Shown piece after piece: positions 17,541 to 26,270 of a DNA stretch of 64,000 nt. The stretch comes from DATBIS01 sp036556805 (GTDB lineage Bacteria > Actinomycetota > UBA4738 > HRBIN12): NCBI GenBank assembly GCA_036556805.1, contig DATBIS010000005.1, positions 8,369 through 72,368 on the forward strand, written 5' to 3'. The notes under the pieces are model-generated. The model was given only the letters and a program-made list of their open reading frames with translations. It was not told where the DNA came from and did no database searches. A program made the position numbers and the translations under genes. How positions within the stretch are numbered: position 1 is the stretch's first letter; the number at the start of each line of letters is the position of its first letter.

Positions 17541-18776
17541 TCAGCCCTCCGGCAGCTCCGACGCGTGGCGCTGGATCTTCGCGAGGGCCTCGACCGCGTC
17601 CTGGACCCCGGCGTTCCCGTCCCGGAAGACGTTCTCCATGAAGTACACCGACTCGCGAAGGCCCGCGGCCTCGGCGACGGGGAACGACATCGATGCGGGG
17701 TCGAGCCGGTCGGCGAACTCGACGGCCACGGGGAGCCGGGAGAGCGACGGCTGGAACAGCTCGTATCGGCTCATCGGTGGGTACTGGACCTCCGCGGGGA
17801 TCCCCTCGGCCTCCATCGCCGCGCAGACGACCTCGTTGGTTCGGCCGGCGAAGGCGTCGGGGTCGATCGCGATGAGGTAGTTGTAGAAGCTCCACCGCGT
17901 GATGCGCTCGTCGGCGGGCATCACGCGAACCCCGGGAACCTCGGCGACGAGCCGTTCGAACGCCTTGCCGGCGACCGCGCGCTCCTCTTGCTGTGCGGGG
18001 AACCGTCGCATCGCCACGACGAGGAGCGCGGCGTGCAGCTCGCTCAGGCGGTAGTTCGCGCCGAACGTGACCTCTTTCTCGTCGGGATCCTTCGGGCGGC
18101 CGCAGTCGATGATCGAGTGTGCGCGCCTCGCGAGCGCCTCGTCGTTCGTGAGCAGCGAACCGCCCTCGCCGGCGGTGAGGATCTTCGAGGATTGGTGGCT
18201 GAAGGACCCGAAGCTCCCGATGCAGCCCGCGCCGCGGCCGCGCCACTGCTGGCCGTGCGCGTGCGCGCAGTCCTCGACGATCGCGAGGCCGTGGCGCTCG
18301 GCGATCTCGGTGAGGCGATCCATGTCCGCCATCTGGTGGCCGAGGTGCACGGGCAGGATCGCCTTCGTCCGCGGCGTGATCGCGCCTTCGACGAGGTCGG
18401 GGTCGATCGTCCACGTGCGTGGCTCGACGTCCACGATGACGGGAAGCGCGCCGGCGGCCATCGGCGCGTACGCCGTCGCGCTGAACGTGAGCGCGGGGAT
18501 GACGACCTCGTCGCCCCAGCCGATGTCGAGCGCCTTGAGCGCCACCTCCATCGTCACGGTGCCGTTCATCATCAGCACGCCGTGACGGGCACCCTGGTAG
18601 GCCGCGAACGCTTCCTCGAACGCGGCACCGTTGCGGCCGGGCTCCGGGAACCCGCCCCATGCACCGCTCCGCACGACCTCGCCGACCGCCGCGACGTACT
18701 CGTCGTCGGGCGAAGGCCACGCCGGGTACGGGGTGCCGCGAACGGGCGCCCCGCCGTTGATCGCGAGCTCCGCCAT
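17541..18776 (-). CDS. DegT/DnrJ/EryC1/StrS-family PLP aminotransferase
   Basis: A 411-residue fold-type I enzyme. The PLP lysine is Lys198 in SFSHQSSKILTAGEGG, the cofactor-ring Asp169 is in IVEDCAHAHG, and NGTVTMEVALKAL is the phosphate-binding region. The family transfers amino groups to keto-sugars or cyclitols. Here, among sugar-catabolic genes, it may work in the degradative direction on an amino sugar or inosamine. The C-terminus is convergent with GH4, 12 bases apart; the start is divergent from the DSD1-like PLP enzyme, with only 43 bases between. No ROK-type operator is seen in that gap. Confidence 0.88.
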   Translation of the reverse strand: MAELAINGGAPVRGTPYPAWPSPDDEYVAAVGEVVRSGAWGGFPEPGRNGAAFEEAFAAYQGARHGVLMMNGTVTMEVALKALDIGWGDEVVIPALTFSATAYAPMAAGALPVIVDVEPRTWTIDPDLVEGAITPRTKAILPVHLGHQMADMDRLTEIAERHGLAIVEDCAHAHGQQWRGRGAGCIGSFGSFSHQSSKILTAGEGGSLLTNDEALARRAHSIIDCGRPKDPDEKEVTFGANYRLSELHAALLVVAMRRFPAQQEERAVAGKAFERLVAEVPGVRVMPADERITRWSFYNYLIAIDPDAFAGRTNEVVCAAMEAEGIPAEVQYPPMSRYELFQPSLSRLPVAVEFADRLDPASMSFPVAEAAGLRESVYFMENVFRDGNAGVQDAVEALAKIQRHASELPEG

Positions 18777-18819
18777 CGTCACACGCTCCTTCCGTCGGGC
18801 CGCGGTCGCGGCCTTGGTA

Positions 18820-20145
18820 GTGTCCACCACGTGGGGGCCTCGTGACGAGGATCGAGCCGGAGGAGCCGCGCTGATCCTCGACCTCACGCCGGCACACGAC
18901 GTCAGGATCGACGCGGGGACGAAGGGTTTTCCGGCGCTCACCGGATCGGTTCGCGCGGTGGACGTCGCCGCGGCGGGCTGGTCGCTCCCTCGCGACCTGC
19001 GCGCGCCGGTGATGACCCTGCGCGCGACGGCGCTCGACCACAACCTCGCGCTCATGGCGTCGTTCTGTCGCAACCACGACGTGGACCTCGTTCCGCACGG
19101 TAAGACGACGATGGCGCCGCAGCTCTGGGACCGACAGCTCGAGGCGGGGGCCTGGGGGATCACGGCCGCCACCGTCGCGCAGGCGGCAGTCATGCGCTCG
19201 GTGAGGGTGCCGCGGATCCTGCTCGCGAACGAGCTCGTGGACGGCCCCTCGATCGACTGGGTCGCAGCACAGCTCGGAGACCCGGACTTCGACTTCGTGT
19301 GCTACGTGGACTCGCTGCGCGGCGTCGCGATCCTCGAGGAGCGCTTGGGCGCGGCCGGCGCGCCGAGGCCGCTGGGCGTGCTCGTCGAGATCGGCCACGA
19401 GGGCGGCCGCACGGGTTGCCGGACGGTGGACGCCGCGCTCGAGGTCGCGGGGGCGGTCGCGGCGAGCAAGCGTCTCGAGCTCGCCGGCGCCGCAGGCTAC
19501 GAGGGGACGATCGGCGAGGGTCGCTCCCTCGACGCGATGACGGCCGTGAGCGCGTTCGTCGATCGGCTCGGCGAACTCGCGAGGGGCCTGCTCGAACGCG
19601 GCGCGGTCCGCGACGGAGCGATCGTGAGCGCGGGTGGCAGCGTGTTCTTCGACGTCGTCGCCGACCGGCTGCGTGAGGCGCTTCCCGAGGGATCCGGCGC
19701 GCGCATCGCGTTGCGATCGGGCTGCTACCTCACGCACGACCACGGGACGTACGAGCGCAACTCGCCGTTCTCCGGACGCGCGGATCCCGCGCTGCGATTC
19801 CATCCCGCGATCGAGCTCTGGGGGAGGGTGCTCTCCCGACCCGAGCCGTCGCTCGCGCTGCTCGGCTTCGGGCGGCGCGACGCCCCCTTCGACACCGGGA
19901 TGCCTGTGCCCCTGTCGATCCACTCGCCGTCGGGCGATCCGACACGGGCCGCGCGCGGGATCGAGGTGGAGCGCCTGAACGACCAGCACGCGTTCTGCCG
20001 AGTCGACCCGAAGACGCCGCTCGAGGTCGGAGAGCTCGTGGCGTGCGGGATCTCGCACCCGTGCACGGCGTTCGACAAATGGCGCGTGCTGCCGGTCGTC
20101 GACGACCACCTGCGCGTGGTCGACGCCGTCGCGACGTTCTTCTAG
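18820..20145 (+). CDS. DSD1/D-threonine aldolase-like PLP enzyme (alanine racemase fold)
   Basis: About 441 residues. The N-terminal alanine-racemase-type barrel carries the PLP lysine Lys95 in PHGKTTMAPQ, and the C-terminal domain has the HPC motif (GISHPCTAFDKW) that binds zinc in D-serine dehydratase and D-threonine aldolase. The reaction would be elimination or retro-aldol cleavage on a D-beta-hydroxy amino acid or amino sugar acid. Next to KDG kinase and KDPG aldolase, a dehydratase acting on an aminosugar acid is attractive but unproven. GTG 18820 is the best start; the region before it is antisense to the aminotransferase. The TAG stop shares CTAG with the convergent kinase. Confidence 0.83.
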   Translation: MSTTWGPRDEDRAGGAALILDLTPAHDVRIDAGTKGFPALTGSVRAVDVAAAGWSLPRDLRAPVMTLRATALDHNLALMASFCRNHDVDLVPHGKTTMAPQLWDRQLEAGAWGITAATVAQAAVMRSVRVPRILLANELVDGPSIDWVAAQLGDPDFDFVCYVDSLRGVAILEERLGAAGAPRPLGVLVEIGHEGGRTGCRTVDAALEVAGAVAASKRLELAGAAGYEGTIGEGRSLDAMTAVSAFVDRLGELARGLLERGAVRDGAIVSAGGSVFFDVVADRLREALPEGSGARIALRSGCYLTHDHGTYERNSPFSGRADPALRFHPAIELWGRVLSRPEPSLALLGFGRRDAPFDTGMPVPLSIHSPSGDPTRAARGIEVERLNDQHAFCRVDPKTPLEVGELVACGISHPCTAFDKWRVLPVVDDHLRVVDAVATFF

Positions 20146-21029
20146 CGTTTCGGGAAGCCCTCGGTGTCGCCCACGGTCGTGGCGACCGCCGCACCGCACC
20201 GCGCGCCCTCGGCGAGCGCTGTCGCCGGGTCCGCGCCCGAGAGACGGGCGGCGAGATAGCCGGCGTTGAACGCGTCGCCGGCGCCGACGGGGTCGACGTC
20301 CGCGCGAGGCTCGCCCTCGAGCTCGTGCCAGCCGCCGCGCTCGTCGAGCGCGGCGGCGCCCCGAGGCCCGCGCTTCACCACCACCTCACGGGGACCGCTC
20401 GCGCGGCAACGCCGCGCGAGCTCCTCCGCCGAACCCGGCCCCACGAGCGCGGCGAGCTCCCGCTCGCCCGCCAGCACCAGCGTGGCGCGTTCGACCAACG
20501 GAAGCACGAGCTCGGGCGCGCGATCCGAACCCCAGAGCCCCGCCCGGAGGTTCGGATCGACCGCGCGGACGCCGCCGGCGCGTTCGAGCAGCGAGATCGC
20601 CGCACGCCCCGGACCGTCGCCGATCAGCGCCGTGATGCCGGTCACGAGCACGGCGCGGGCGTCCTCGACCGGCACACCGTCCAGATCCTTGGGCGACAGC
20701 GCGCTCGCGGCCGACGCCAAGCGGTAGTAGACGACCGCGCCGGTCGTGTCGCGGAGCATGAGGCCGGTCGGGCGGCCCGGGTCCCGCGTCACCCAGCGGA
20801 CGTCGACGCCCTCGCGCTCGAGCGCGGCGGCCACGCGTTCGCCCGGGACGTCGGCGCCCAGCCTGCTCACCCAGGCCGTACGCAATCCCAAGCGGGCGAA
20901 GCCGACGCACGCATTGCTCTCCGCGCCGCCGTGCGTCACGTGAAGCGAGCCGGCGCCCGCGAGCGTTCCCTCGGCGACGAGCGAGAGCATCGTCTCGCCG
21001 ACCGCGACGAGGTCGAAGCGCGCGCTCAC
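20142..21029 (-). CDS. kdgK: PfkB-family sugar kinase, probably 2-keto-3-deoxygluconate kinase
   Basis: A 295-residue ribokinase-fold protein. The PfkB signature DPVGAGDAFNAGYL places the catalytic base Asp252, and the N-terminal GGAESNACVGFARLG is the first PfkB pattern. Family alone does not fix the substrate. The four-base overlap with a KDPG/KHG aldolase gene is the classic kdgK-kdgA arrangement, so phosphorylation of 2-keto-3-deoxygluconate (or a related keto-deoxy acid) is the most likely role. The product would be cleaved by the upstream-encoded aldolase to pyruvate and glyceraldehyde 3-phosphate. Confidence 0.85.
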   Translation of the reverse strand: MSARFDLVAVGETMLSLVAEGTLAGAGSLHVTHGGAESNACVGFARLGLRTAWVSRLGADVPGERVAAALEREGVDVRWVTRDPGRPTGLMLRDTTGAVVYYRLASAASALSPKDLDGVPVEDARAVLVTGITALIGDGPGRAAISLLERAGGVRAVDPNLRAGLWGSDRAPELVLPLVERATLVLAGERELAALVGPGSAEELARRCRASGPREVVVKRGPRGAAALDERGGWHELEGEPRADVDPVGAGDAFNAGYLAARLSGADPATALAEGARCGAAVATTVGDTEGFPKR

Positions 21030-21640
21030 GGCGAGGCGGCGACGCGCGCGACGGCGGCGGCGCGCGCCGCGACGCGCTTCAGCTCGCCGTCTCCGTGCGG
21101 CGGCGTCCGGCCCACCAGCTCGCCGCCCAGCCCCACGCAGGTGGCCCCGGCCTCGAGGTAGCCCTGCACCTCCTTGATCGCGATGCCTCCCGTCGGCACG
21201 AACGGCGTCGTGGGGAACGGTCCGCGCAACGCGCGCACGTATGCGGGGCCTCCCGTCGAGGCGGGGAAGAGCTTCACGGCCTTCACGCCCAGCGCGAGCG
21301 CCCGGAGGATCTCGGTGGCGGTGAACGCGCCGGCGATCGGCTCCAGCCCGCGGTCCAGCGCCTCGGCGATCACCTCGTCGACGGTTCCGGGGGTCACGAC
21401 GAACCGGGCTCCGGCGTCGGCGCAGGCGCGCACCTGCTCGGCGGTGACCACGGTGCCCACGCCGACCGTTCGCCCCTTCGCGGCCGACCTCTCGACCGCA
21501 TCGAGGGCGCCCGGGGTGTCGATCGTGACCTCGGAAAGACCGATCCCGCCCGCGTCGAGCGCATCGAGGGTCGCTTCGACGTCCCCCTCGGAACGGAACC
21601 GAACGATCGCGAGCACGCGGGACGATTCGATCACCGACAT
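21026..21640 (-). CDS. eda: KDPG/KHG aldolase
   Basis: A 204-residue class I aldolase. The Schiff-base lysine is Lys123 in VKLFPAS, Glu37 in SEVTIDT is the general acid/base, and VGVGTVVTAEQ and VPTGGI are typical phosphate- and substrate-binding segments. It would split 2-keto-3-deoxy-6-phosphogluconate into pyruvate and glyceraldehyde 3-phosphate. It is translated with the PfkB kinase (four-base overlap). It is divergent from the ROK gene; the shared intergenic region holds the ROK-type operator, so both are probably controlled by it. Confidence 0.9.
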   Translation of the reverse strand: MSVIESSRVLAIVRFRSEGDVEATLDALDAGGIGLSEVTIDTPGALDAVERSAAKGRTVGVGTVVTAEQVRACADAGARFVVTPGTVDEVIAEALDRGLEPIAGAFTATEILRALALGVKAVKLFPASTGGPAYVRALRGPFPTTPFVPTGGIAIKEVQGYLEAGATCVGLGGELVGRTPPHGDGELKRVAARAAAVARVAASP

Positions 21641-21651
21641 CGCGCGCTCCC

Positions 21652-21681
21652 TTGACCCGGGCGGACGGCCCAGCGTAGCAT
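21652..21681 (+). promoter_or_regulatory. Promoter of the ROK gene
   Basis: TTGACC (21652-21657) and TAGCAT (21676-21681) are 18 bases apart. The same -35 and spacing occur at the GH9 promoter. The operator begins 14 bases after the -10. Confidence 0.6.
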
Positions 21682-21695
21682 CGCGCGAGTTCAGT

Positions 21696-21710
21696 TAGGA
21701 AACTTTCCTA
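21696..21710. promoter_or_regulatory. ROK-type operator, site 2
   Basis: TAGGAAACTTTCCTA is a perfect 7-1-7 palindrome. It lies between the divergent ROK and KDPG aldolase genes, about +9 to +23 of the ROK transcript, which fits autorepression. Sites 1 and 3 share the 13-base core. Confidence 0.8.
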
Positions 21711-21796
21711 TCACGGATCGGGAGGGTGCGACGCCGACGGAACAGACGTTCGCCGCGGGGACGCCCAGCCTCCTTCGCGCGATCAACGAGCGGACC

Positions 21797-22936
21797 GTGC
21801 TCGAGTTCATCCGGCAGGTCGGTCCCGTCTCCCGCGCGCAGATCGCGAGGGACTCCGGACTCTCGAAGCCGACGGTCTCGCAGGCGCTCTCGGCGCTCGC
21901 GCGCGCGAAGCTCGTGCGCGAGGCCGGGCGATCGTCGGGCGGGAAGGGGCCCACCGCCGTGCTCTACGAGCTGAACCCGAGGGCCGGATGGGTGGTGGGC
22001 ATCGACGTGGGCCGCGACCGCGTGCGCGCGGCGATCGCCGACCTCACCGGGGACTTCATCGCTCGCCGCGACGAGCGGGCGCGGGTGCGGAGCGCGGACA
22101 CCCTCCTCGAGCAGATCGGAGAGATCTCCCACGGCCTCGCGGCCGAGGCGGGCATCCGCTGGCGGCAGGTCACCTCGGCGGCCGTCGCGAGCCCCGGAGT
22201 CCTGGAGCCCGCCCGAGGCAAGGTCTCGCTCGCTCACAACCTGCCGGGATGGGGGCGCCTCGGCCTCGTGGAGGCGCTGCGGAAGGAGCTCGGCACGGCA
22301 CTCACGTTCGAGAACGACGTGAACCTCGCGACGGTGGGCGAGCAGTGGCGCGGCCTCGGCAAAGACGTGCAGAACTTCGTGTTCCTGCACGTCGGGACCG
22401 GGGTGGGGATGGGGTTGGTGGTAAACGGCCGCCTGTTCCGGGGCGCGCACGGTGCGGCCGGCGAGGTCGGGTACCTGCCGCTCGCGACCGCCGACCCGCA
22501 CGATCCCGAGAACCTGCGTCACGGCGCCCTCGAGGGGGCGGTGGGAGCGGCCGGCGTGGTGGAGCTCGCTCGCTCGCTCGGCATGGAGGCCCCACTCACG
22601 CCGAGGAAGATCTTCCACGCCGCGCGAAAGGGCGATCCCATCCCCCGGAAGGTGGTCGACCTGGTCGCGGACCGGATCGCGCTCGGGATCGCCGCCGTGG
22701 TCCCCGTGGTCGATCCCGAGCTCGTGATCCTCGGGGGAGGGATCGGACAGAACGGTGACCTCCTGCTCGAGCGGATCGAGCGCGAGCTGCAGACGCTCTC
22801 GCCCTTCCACCCCAGGATCGAGATTTCGGCGCTGGGTGAAGACGCGGAGCTGAACGGGGCCGTCGCCACCGCACTTCAGGAGGCCCAGGACCAGTTGTTC
22901 GCCCGCGCCGACGCGCGGGGAGGCATCGCCGTATGA
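21797..22936 (+). CDS. ROK-family transcriptional repressor (NagC/XylR-like)
   Basis: From the first canonical start (GTG 21797) the protein has 379 residues: a winged helix (SRAQIARDSGLSKPTVSQAL) and a ROK sugar-kinase-like domain with VVGIDVGRDRVRAAI, FENDVNLA and HVGTGVGMGLVV. The zinc-binding cysteine cluster normal in ROK proteins is absent; the region reads ATADPHDPENLRHGALEG. The conserved ROK N-terminal helix (TPSLLRAINERTVLEFI) is encoded in frame upstream of this GTG, but no ATG, GTG or TTG is available there, so the true start may be a near-cognate codon such as ATC 21710. It probably binds the three TAGGAAACTTTCCTA sites and responds to a sugar. Confidence 0.88.
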   Translation: MLEFIRQVGPVSRAQIARDSGLSKPTVSQALSALARAKLVREAGRSSGGKGPTAVLYELNPRAGWVVGIDVGRDRVRAAIADLTGDFIARRDERARVRSADTLLEQIGEISHGLAAEAGIRWRQVTSAAVASPGVLEPARGKVSLAHNLPGWGRLGLVEALRKELGTALTFENDVNLATVGEQWRGLGKDVQNFVFLHVGTGVGMGLVVNGRLFRGAHGAAGEVGYLPLATADPHDPENLRHGALEGAVGAAGVVELARSLGMEAPLTPRKIFHAARKGDPIPRKVVDLVADRIALGIAAVVPVVDPELVILGGGIGQNGDLLLERIERELQTLSPFHPRIEISALGEDAELNGAVATALQEAQDQLFARADARGGIAV

Positions 22937-23001
22937 CCCCGGCCACGTACACCCAAGGAGACCGGCATCGTCCCCGCGATCGGGAGAGGGAGGAACGGCA
23001 C

Positions 23002-24354
23002 ATGAAGCGATTGTTGGTGTCGACGCTCGTGTTCGCGCTCGCCGTGACCGCGTGCACCGCGGGTGGCAACACCTCGACCCCCGCCACCATCAACCCGAGC
23101 GAGTCGCACGAACCGGTGACCCTCGAGATCTGGGGCGCCTGGTCGGGCCGCGAGCTCAAGCAGTTCAACCAGATCTTCGACGGGTTCACCGCCCAGTACC
23201 CGTGGATCACGGTGAACAGCACGGGCAGTGTGGGAGACCAGAAGATCATCGCTGGCATCAACAGCGGCACGCCGCCGGACGTGGTGCTCTCGTTCACGCC
23301 CGACCGGGTCGGCGCGTTCTGCGCGACCGGCGGTTGGCAGGACCTGATGCCGTATATGGACCAAACGGGCTTCGATCTCAGCCAGATCCCGGAGGGGGCG
23401 CTCGCGTACACGAGCTACGGCGGCAGCCAGTGCGCGCTGCCGTTCCTCACGGACACGTACGGCCTGTACTACAACATCGACATGTTGGAGAAGGCGGGCA
23501 TCTCGGATCCTCCGAAGACGCTCTCCGAGCTGCAGGCCGATGCGAAGAAGCTCACCGTCATCAACTCGAGCGGCGAGATCGAGGTCGCGGGGTTCGTGCC
23601 CTGGTTCGGGTACTACGAGTTCAGCCCGTTGAACATGTCCATCATGTTCGATGCCCCCTGGTACAACGCCGACGGGACCCAGTCGGCGGTCGGGACGGAC
23701 CCCGCCTGGCAAACGATGTTCGAGTGGCAGAAGCAGTTCATCGCGGACGTGTACGGCGATGGTGACTTCGCGACGGGGGCCGACCGGCTCCAGCGCTTCG
23801 TCGCCGGTGCGGGCGAGGAGTTCTCGACGGCGCACGACATGTACACCGGCCGGATCGCGATGAACCTCGACGGCGAATGGCGCACGGCGTTCATCGCGGA
23901 CGAGAAGCCCGACATGAACTACGGGACGGCGCCGCTGCCGACGCCCGACGACCTCGCGAGCAACTACGGCATGGGCCCGATGTACGGCACGATCATCGGC
24001 ATGCCCAAGGGCTCCCCGCACCCCGCCGAGGCGTGGCTGCTGCTCCAGTACATGGCGACGGACACGGATACGCTCGTGTACATGGCGAACAACGTGCGGA
24101 ACGTGCCGACGACGCTCGCGTCGCTCGACTCGCCAGACCTGGACGTGACGCCGCAGTTTCAGACGTTCCTGGACATCTTCACGAACCCGCTGTCGCGGGA
24201 CAAGGAGCCGACGGCGATCGGGTCCGCCGACCAGGAGACGGTCTCGAGCTTCGCCGAGAAGTGGCAGACGAACGCGGACTCGGACCTCGCCGGCGGACTG
24301 CAGCAAGCCGCCACGCAGATCGACGACCAGCTCGCCCAGCAGCAGGGACCATAG
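23002..24354 (+). CDS. Sugar ABC transporter substrate-binding lipoprotein
   Basis: A 450-residue family 1 extracellular solute-binding protein. Signal peptide and lipobox (FALAVTAC, Cys18) are followed by a Thr/Pro-rich linker, then EPVTLEIWGAWSG and IIAGINSGTPPDVVLSFTPD, typical of maltose- and oligosaccharide-binding proteins. It would capture a sugar outside the membrane for the two permeases downstream. A good ribosome-binding site (GGGAGGAA) lies 8 bases before ATG 23002. It follows the ROK gene by 65 bases and is probably in the same operon. Confidence 0.92.
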   Translation: MKRLLVSTLVFALAVTACTAGGNTSTPATINPSESHEPVTLEIWGAWSGRELKQFNQIFDGFTAQYPWITVNSTGSVGDQKIIAGINSGTPPDVVLSFTPDRVGAFCATGGWQDLMPYMDQTGFDLSQIPEGALAYTSYGGSQCALPFLTDTYGLYYNIDMLEKAGISDPPKTLSELQADAKKLTVINSSGEIEVAGFVPWFGYYEFSPLNMSIMFDAPWYNADGTQSAVGTDPAWQTMFEWQKQFIADVYGDGDFATGADRLQRFVAGAGEEFSTAHDMYTGRIAMNLDGEWRTAFIADEKPDMNYGTAPLPTPDDLASNYGMGPMYGTIIGMPKGSPHPAEAWLLLQYMATDTDTLVYMANNVRNVPTTLASLDSPDLDVTPQFQTFLDIFTNPLSRDKEPTAIGSADQETVSSFAEKWQTNADSDLAGGLQQAATQIDDQLAQQQGP

Positions 24355-24459
24355 GGAGGAGCCACGGCCGCATCGACCACGCAGATCACGCGGGCGCCCG
24401 TCGAGGTCGCCGCCATCCGGCGGCGGCCTCGCCGGCGCGACCCGAAGCACGCGCTCACC

Positions 24460-25365
24460 GTGCTGGCGTTCATGGCACCGTGGATCCTCGGGTTCCTGGG
24501 CCTGATCCTCTACCCGATGCTCTCGAGCCTGTACTTCTCGTTCACGAGGTACTCGCTGCTCGACCAGCCCCAGTGGATCGGTCTGGACAACTACGTCTTC
24601 ATGTTCACGAAGGACCCGTACTTCTGGATCACGCTGCGGAACACGCTATGGATCATCGTGGTGGGCGTGCCGTCGAGGGTCGCGTTCGGCATCATCACCG
24701 CCTGGCTCCTCACCCTCCCAAGGAAGGGCACGCGGACCTATCGCACGATGTACTTCATGCCCTCGATCGCGCCGCCAGCCGCGGCCGCGCTCGCGTTCGT
24801 CCTGGTCTTCCAGCCTGCGTTCGGGCCGGTGAACCAGATCCTTCGCGGACTCGGGATGCGTGAACCGCCGCTCTGGTTCTACGGACCGGGATCGTCGAAG
24901 TGGGGCCTGGTGCTGCTCGGTCTGTGGGGCATCGGGGACGCGATGATCATCTTCCTCGCCGGGCTCCTGAACGTGCCCCGCCAGCTCTATGAGGCGGCGG
25001 ACATCGAGGGCGCGAACGGCCGGCAGAAGTTCCGCCACGTGACGCTCCCGATGATCTCGCCGGTGATCTTCTTCTCCACCGTGATCGGGATCATCTACGG
25101 CTTCCAGCTGTTCACCCAGGCCTACGTCGCGAGCGTGGCGACGAGCGGCTCGTCGGTGACCGACGTGGCTTCGAACATCGGAAGCCCGCAGAACTCGATG
25201 CTGTTCTTCTCGGTGTACCTGTACAAGACCGGCTTCCAGGACTTCCGCATGGGGTACGCGTCGGCGCTCGCGTGGGTGCTCTTCGTGATCACGATGGTGT
25301 GCACCCTCACCATCATCAAGGGCTCGCGGCGCTGGGTCTTCTATCAGGGGGGTGGCTTTCGATAG
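24460..25365 (+). CDS. Sugar ABC transporter permease (MalF/UgpA type)
   Basis: Six or so membrane helices, with the cytoplasmic EAA loop YEAADIEGANGRQKFRHVTLP that contacts the ATPase. From GTG 24460 the protein has 301 residues and lacks the basic cytoplasmic N-terminus usual in this family. In frame upstream, a ribosome-binding site GGGAGGA (24354-24360, overlapping the previous stop) is followed by ACG at 24364, which would add 32 residues including AIRRRPRRRDPK. No ATG, GTG or TTG exists in that stretch. I list the canonical start, but the longer form from ACG looks more natural. Confidence 0.9.
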   Translation: MLAFMAPWILGFLGLILYPMLSSLYFSFTRYSLLDQPQWIGLDNYVFMFTKDPYFWITLRNTLWIIVVGVPSRVAFGIITAWLLTLPRKGTRTYRTMYFMPSIAPPAAAALAFVLVFQPAFGPVNQILRGLGMREPPLWFYGPGSSKWGLVLLGLWGIGDAMIIFLAGLLNVPRQLYEAADIEGANGRQKFRHVTLPMISPVIFFSTVIGIIYGFQLFTQAYVASVATSGSSVTDVASNIGSPQNSMLFFSVYLYKTGFQDFRMGYASALAWVLFVITMVCTLTIIKGSRRWVFYQGGGFR

Positions 25366-25397
25366 CGACGGCGACCGCGGCACCACCTGCAGCACGC

Positions 25398-26261
25398 GTG
25401 GCCGACATCACGCCACGTCCCGTCCCCGAGGTCGTGCGTCGCCGGCGCTTCCTCCTCGCGGTCGGGCGCCATGCCGTGCTCATCAGCGTGGCGGCGGCCT
25501 TCCTGGCGCCGTTCCTCTTCATCGTGTTCACGTCGCTCATGACCAGCCAGCAGGCCGTGACGCCGTCGTTTTGGCCACGACCGTTCCAGTGGTCGAACTA
25601 CGTGGACGTGTTCCGCCGGATCCCATTCGTCACGTACTTCTGGAACACCACGCAGATCGCCGTGGGCGCGACGATCGGGGTCCTCGTGTCGTGCATCCCC
25701 GTGGCGTACGCCTTGTCGAGGATGCGCTGGCGCGGCCGCCAGTTCGCGTTCGTGCTGATCCTTTCGACGCTGATGCTGCCGTTCCAGGTGACGGTCGTGC
25801 CCCTGTACGTCATCTGGGTGCGGCTCGGCCAGATCAACCACCTCACGCCGCTGATCCTCCCGGCGTTCCTCGGCGACGCCTTCTCGATCTTCCTGCTCCG
25901 GCAGTTCTTCCTCACGATCCCGGAGGAGCTCTCCGACGCGGCTCGCGTCGACGGGGCGAGCGAATGGCAGATCATGACGCGCGTGATCGTGCCGCTCGCG
26001 AAGCCCGCGATCGCGGCCGTCGCGTTGTTCCAGTTCCTCTATTCGTGGAACGACCTCTTCGGGCCGCTGCTCTTCCTCGGCGGCAACCAGAAGCTGTGGA
26101 CGCTCACGATCGGGCTGTCGGAGTTCCAGTCCCGGCACGGCGTCGAGTGGAACCTCACGATGGCGGCGTCGGTGCTCTTCATGCTGCCGATCATCGTGCT
26201 GTTCTTCCTGGCGCAGCGAGCGTTCATCGAGGGCGTCACCCTCACCGGCGTGAAGGGCTGA
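25398..26261 (+). CDS. Sugar ABC transporter permease (MalG/UgpE type)
   Basis: A six-helix permease of the second type, with the EAA loop ELSDAARVDGASEWQIMTRVIVP and the usual C-terminal FIEGVTLTGVKG. From GTG 25398 it has 287 residues. A stronger translation signal lies upstream: AGGGGGGTGG (25346-25355) followed after 6 bases by ATA at 25362, in frame, and this ATA overlaps the TAG of the previous permease (ATAG) as ATGA overlaps usually do. Gap to the next gene is 9 bases. Partner permease is at 24460; the ATPase at 13381 is the likely energy module. Confidence 0.9.
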   Translation: MADITPRPVPEVVRRRRFLLAVGRHAVLISVAAAFLAPFLFIVFTSLMTSQQAVTPSFWPRPFQWSNYVDVFRRIPFVTYFWNTTQIAVGATIGVLVSCIPVAYALSRMRWRGRQFAFVLILSTLMLPFQVTVVPLYVIWVRLGQINHLTPLILPAFLGDAFSIFLLRQFFLTIPEELSDAARVDGASEWQIMTRVIVPLAKPAIAAVALFQFLYSWNDLFGPLLFLGGNQKLWTLTIGLSEFQSRHGVEWNLTMAASVLFMLPIIVLFFLAQRAFIEGVTLTGVKG

Positions 26262-26270
26262 CGCCCTCCC

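Noticed and set aside
17431..20199. A 922-codon minus-strand open frame across the aminotransferase and PLP enzyme genes
   Set aside because: Low-complexity Arg/Gly/Ala composition and no domain; the real genes in other frames have clear catalytic motifs.
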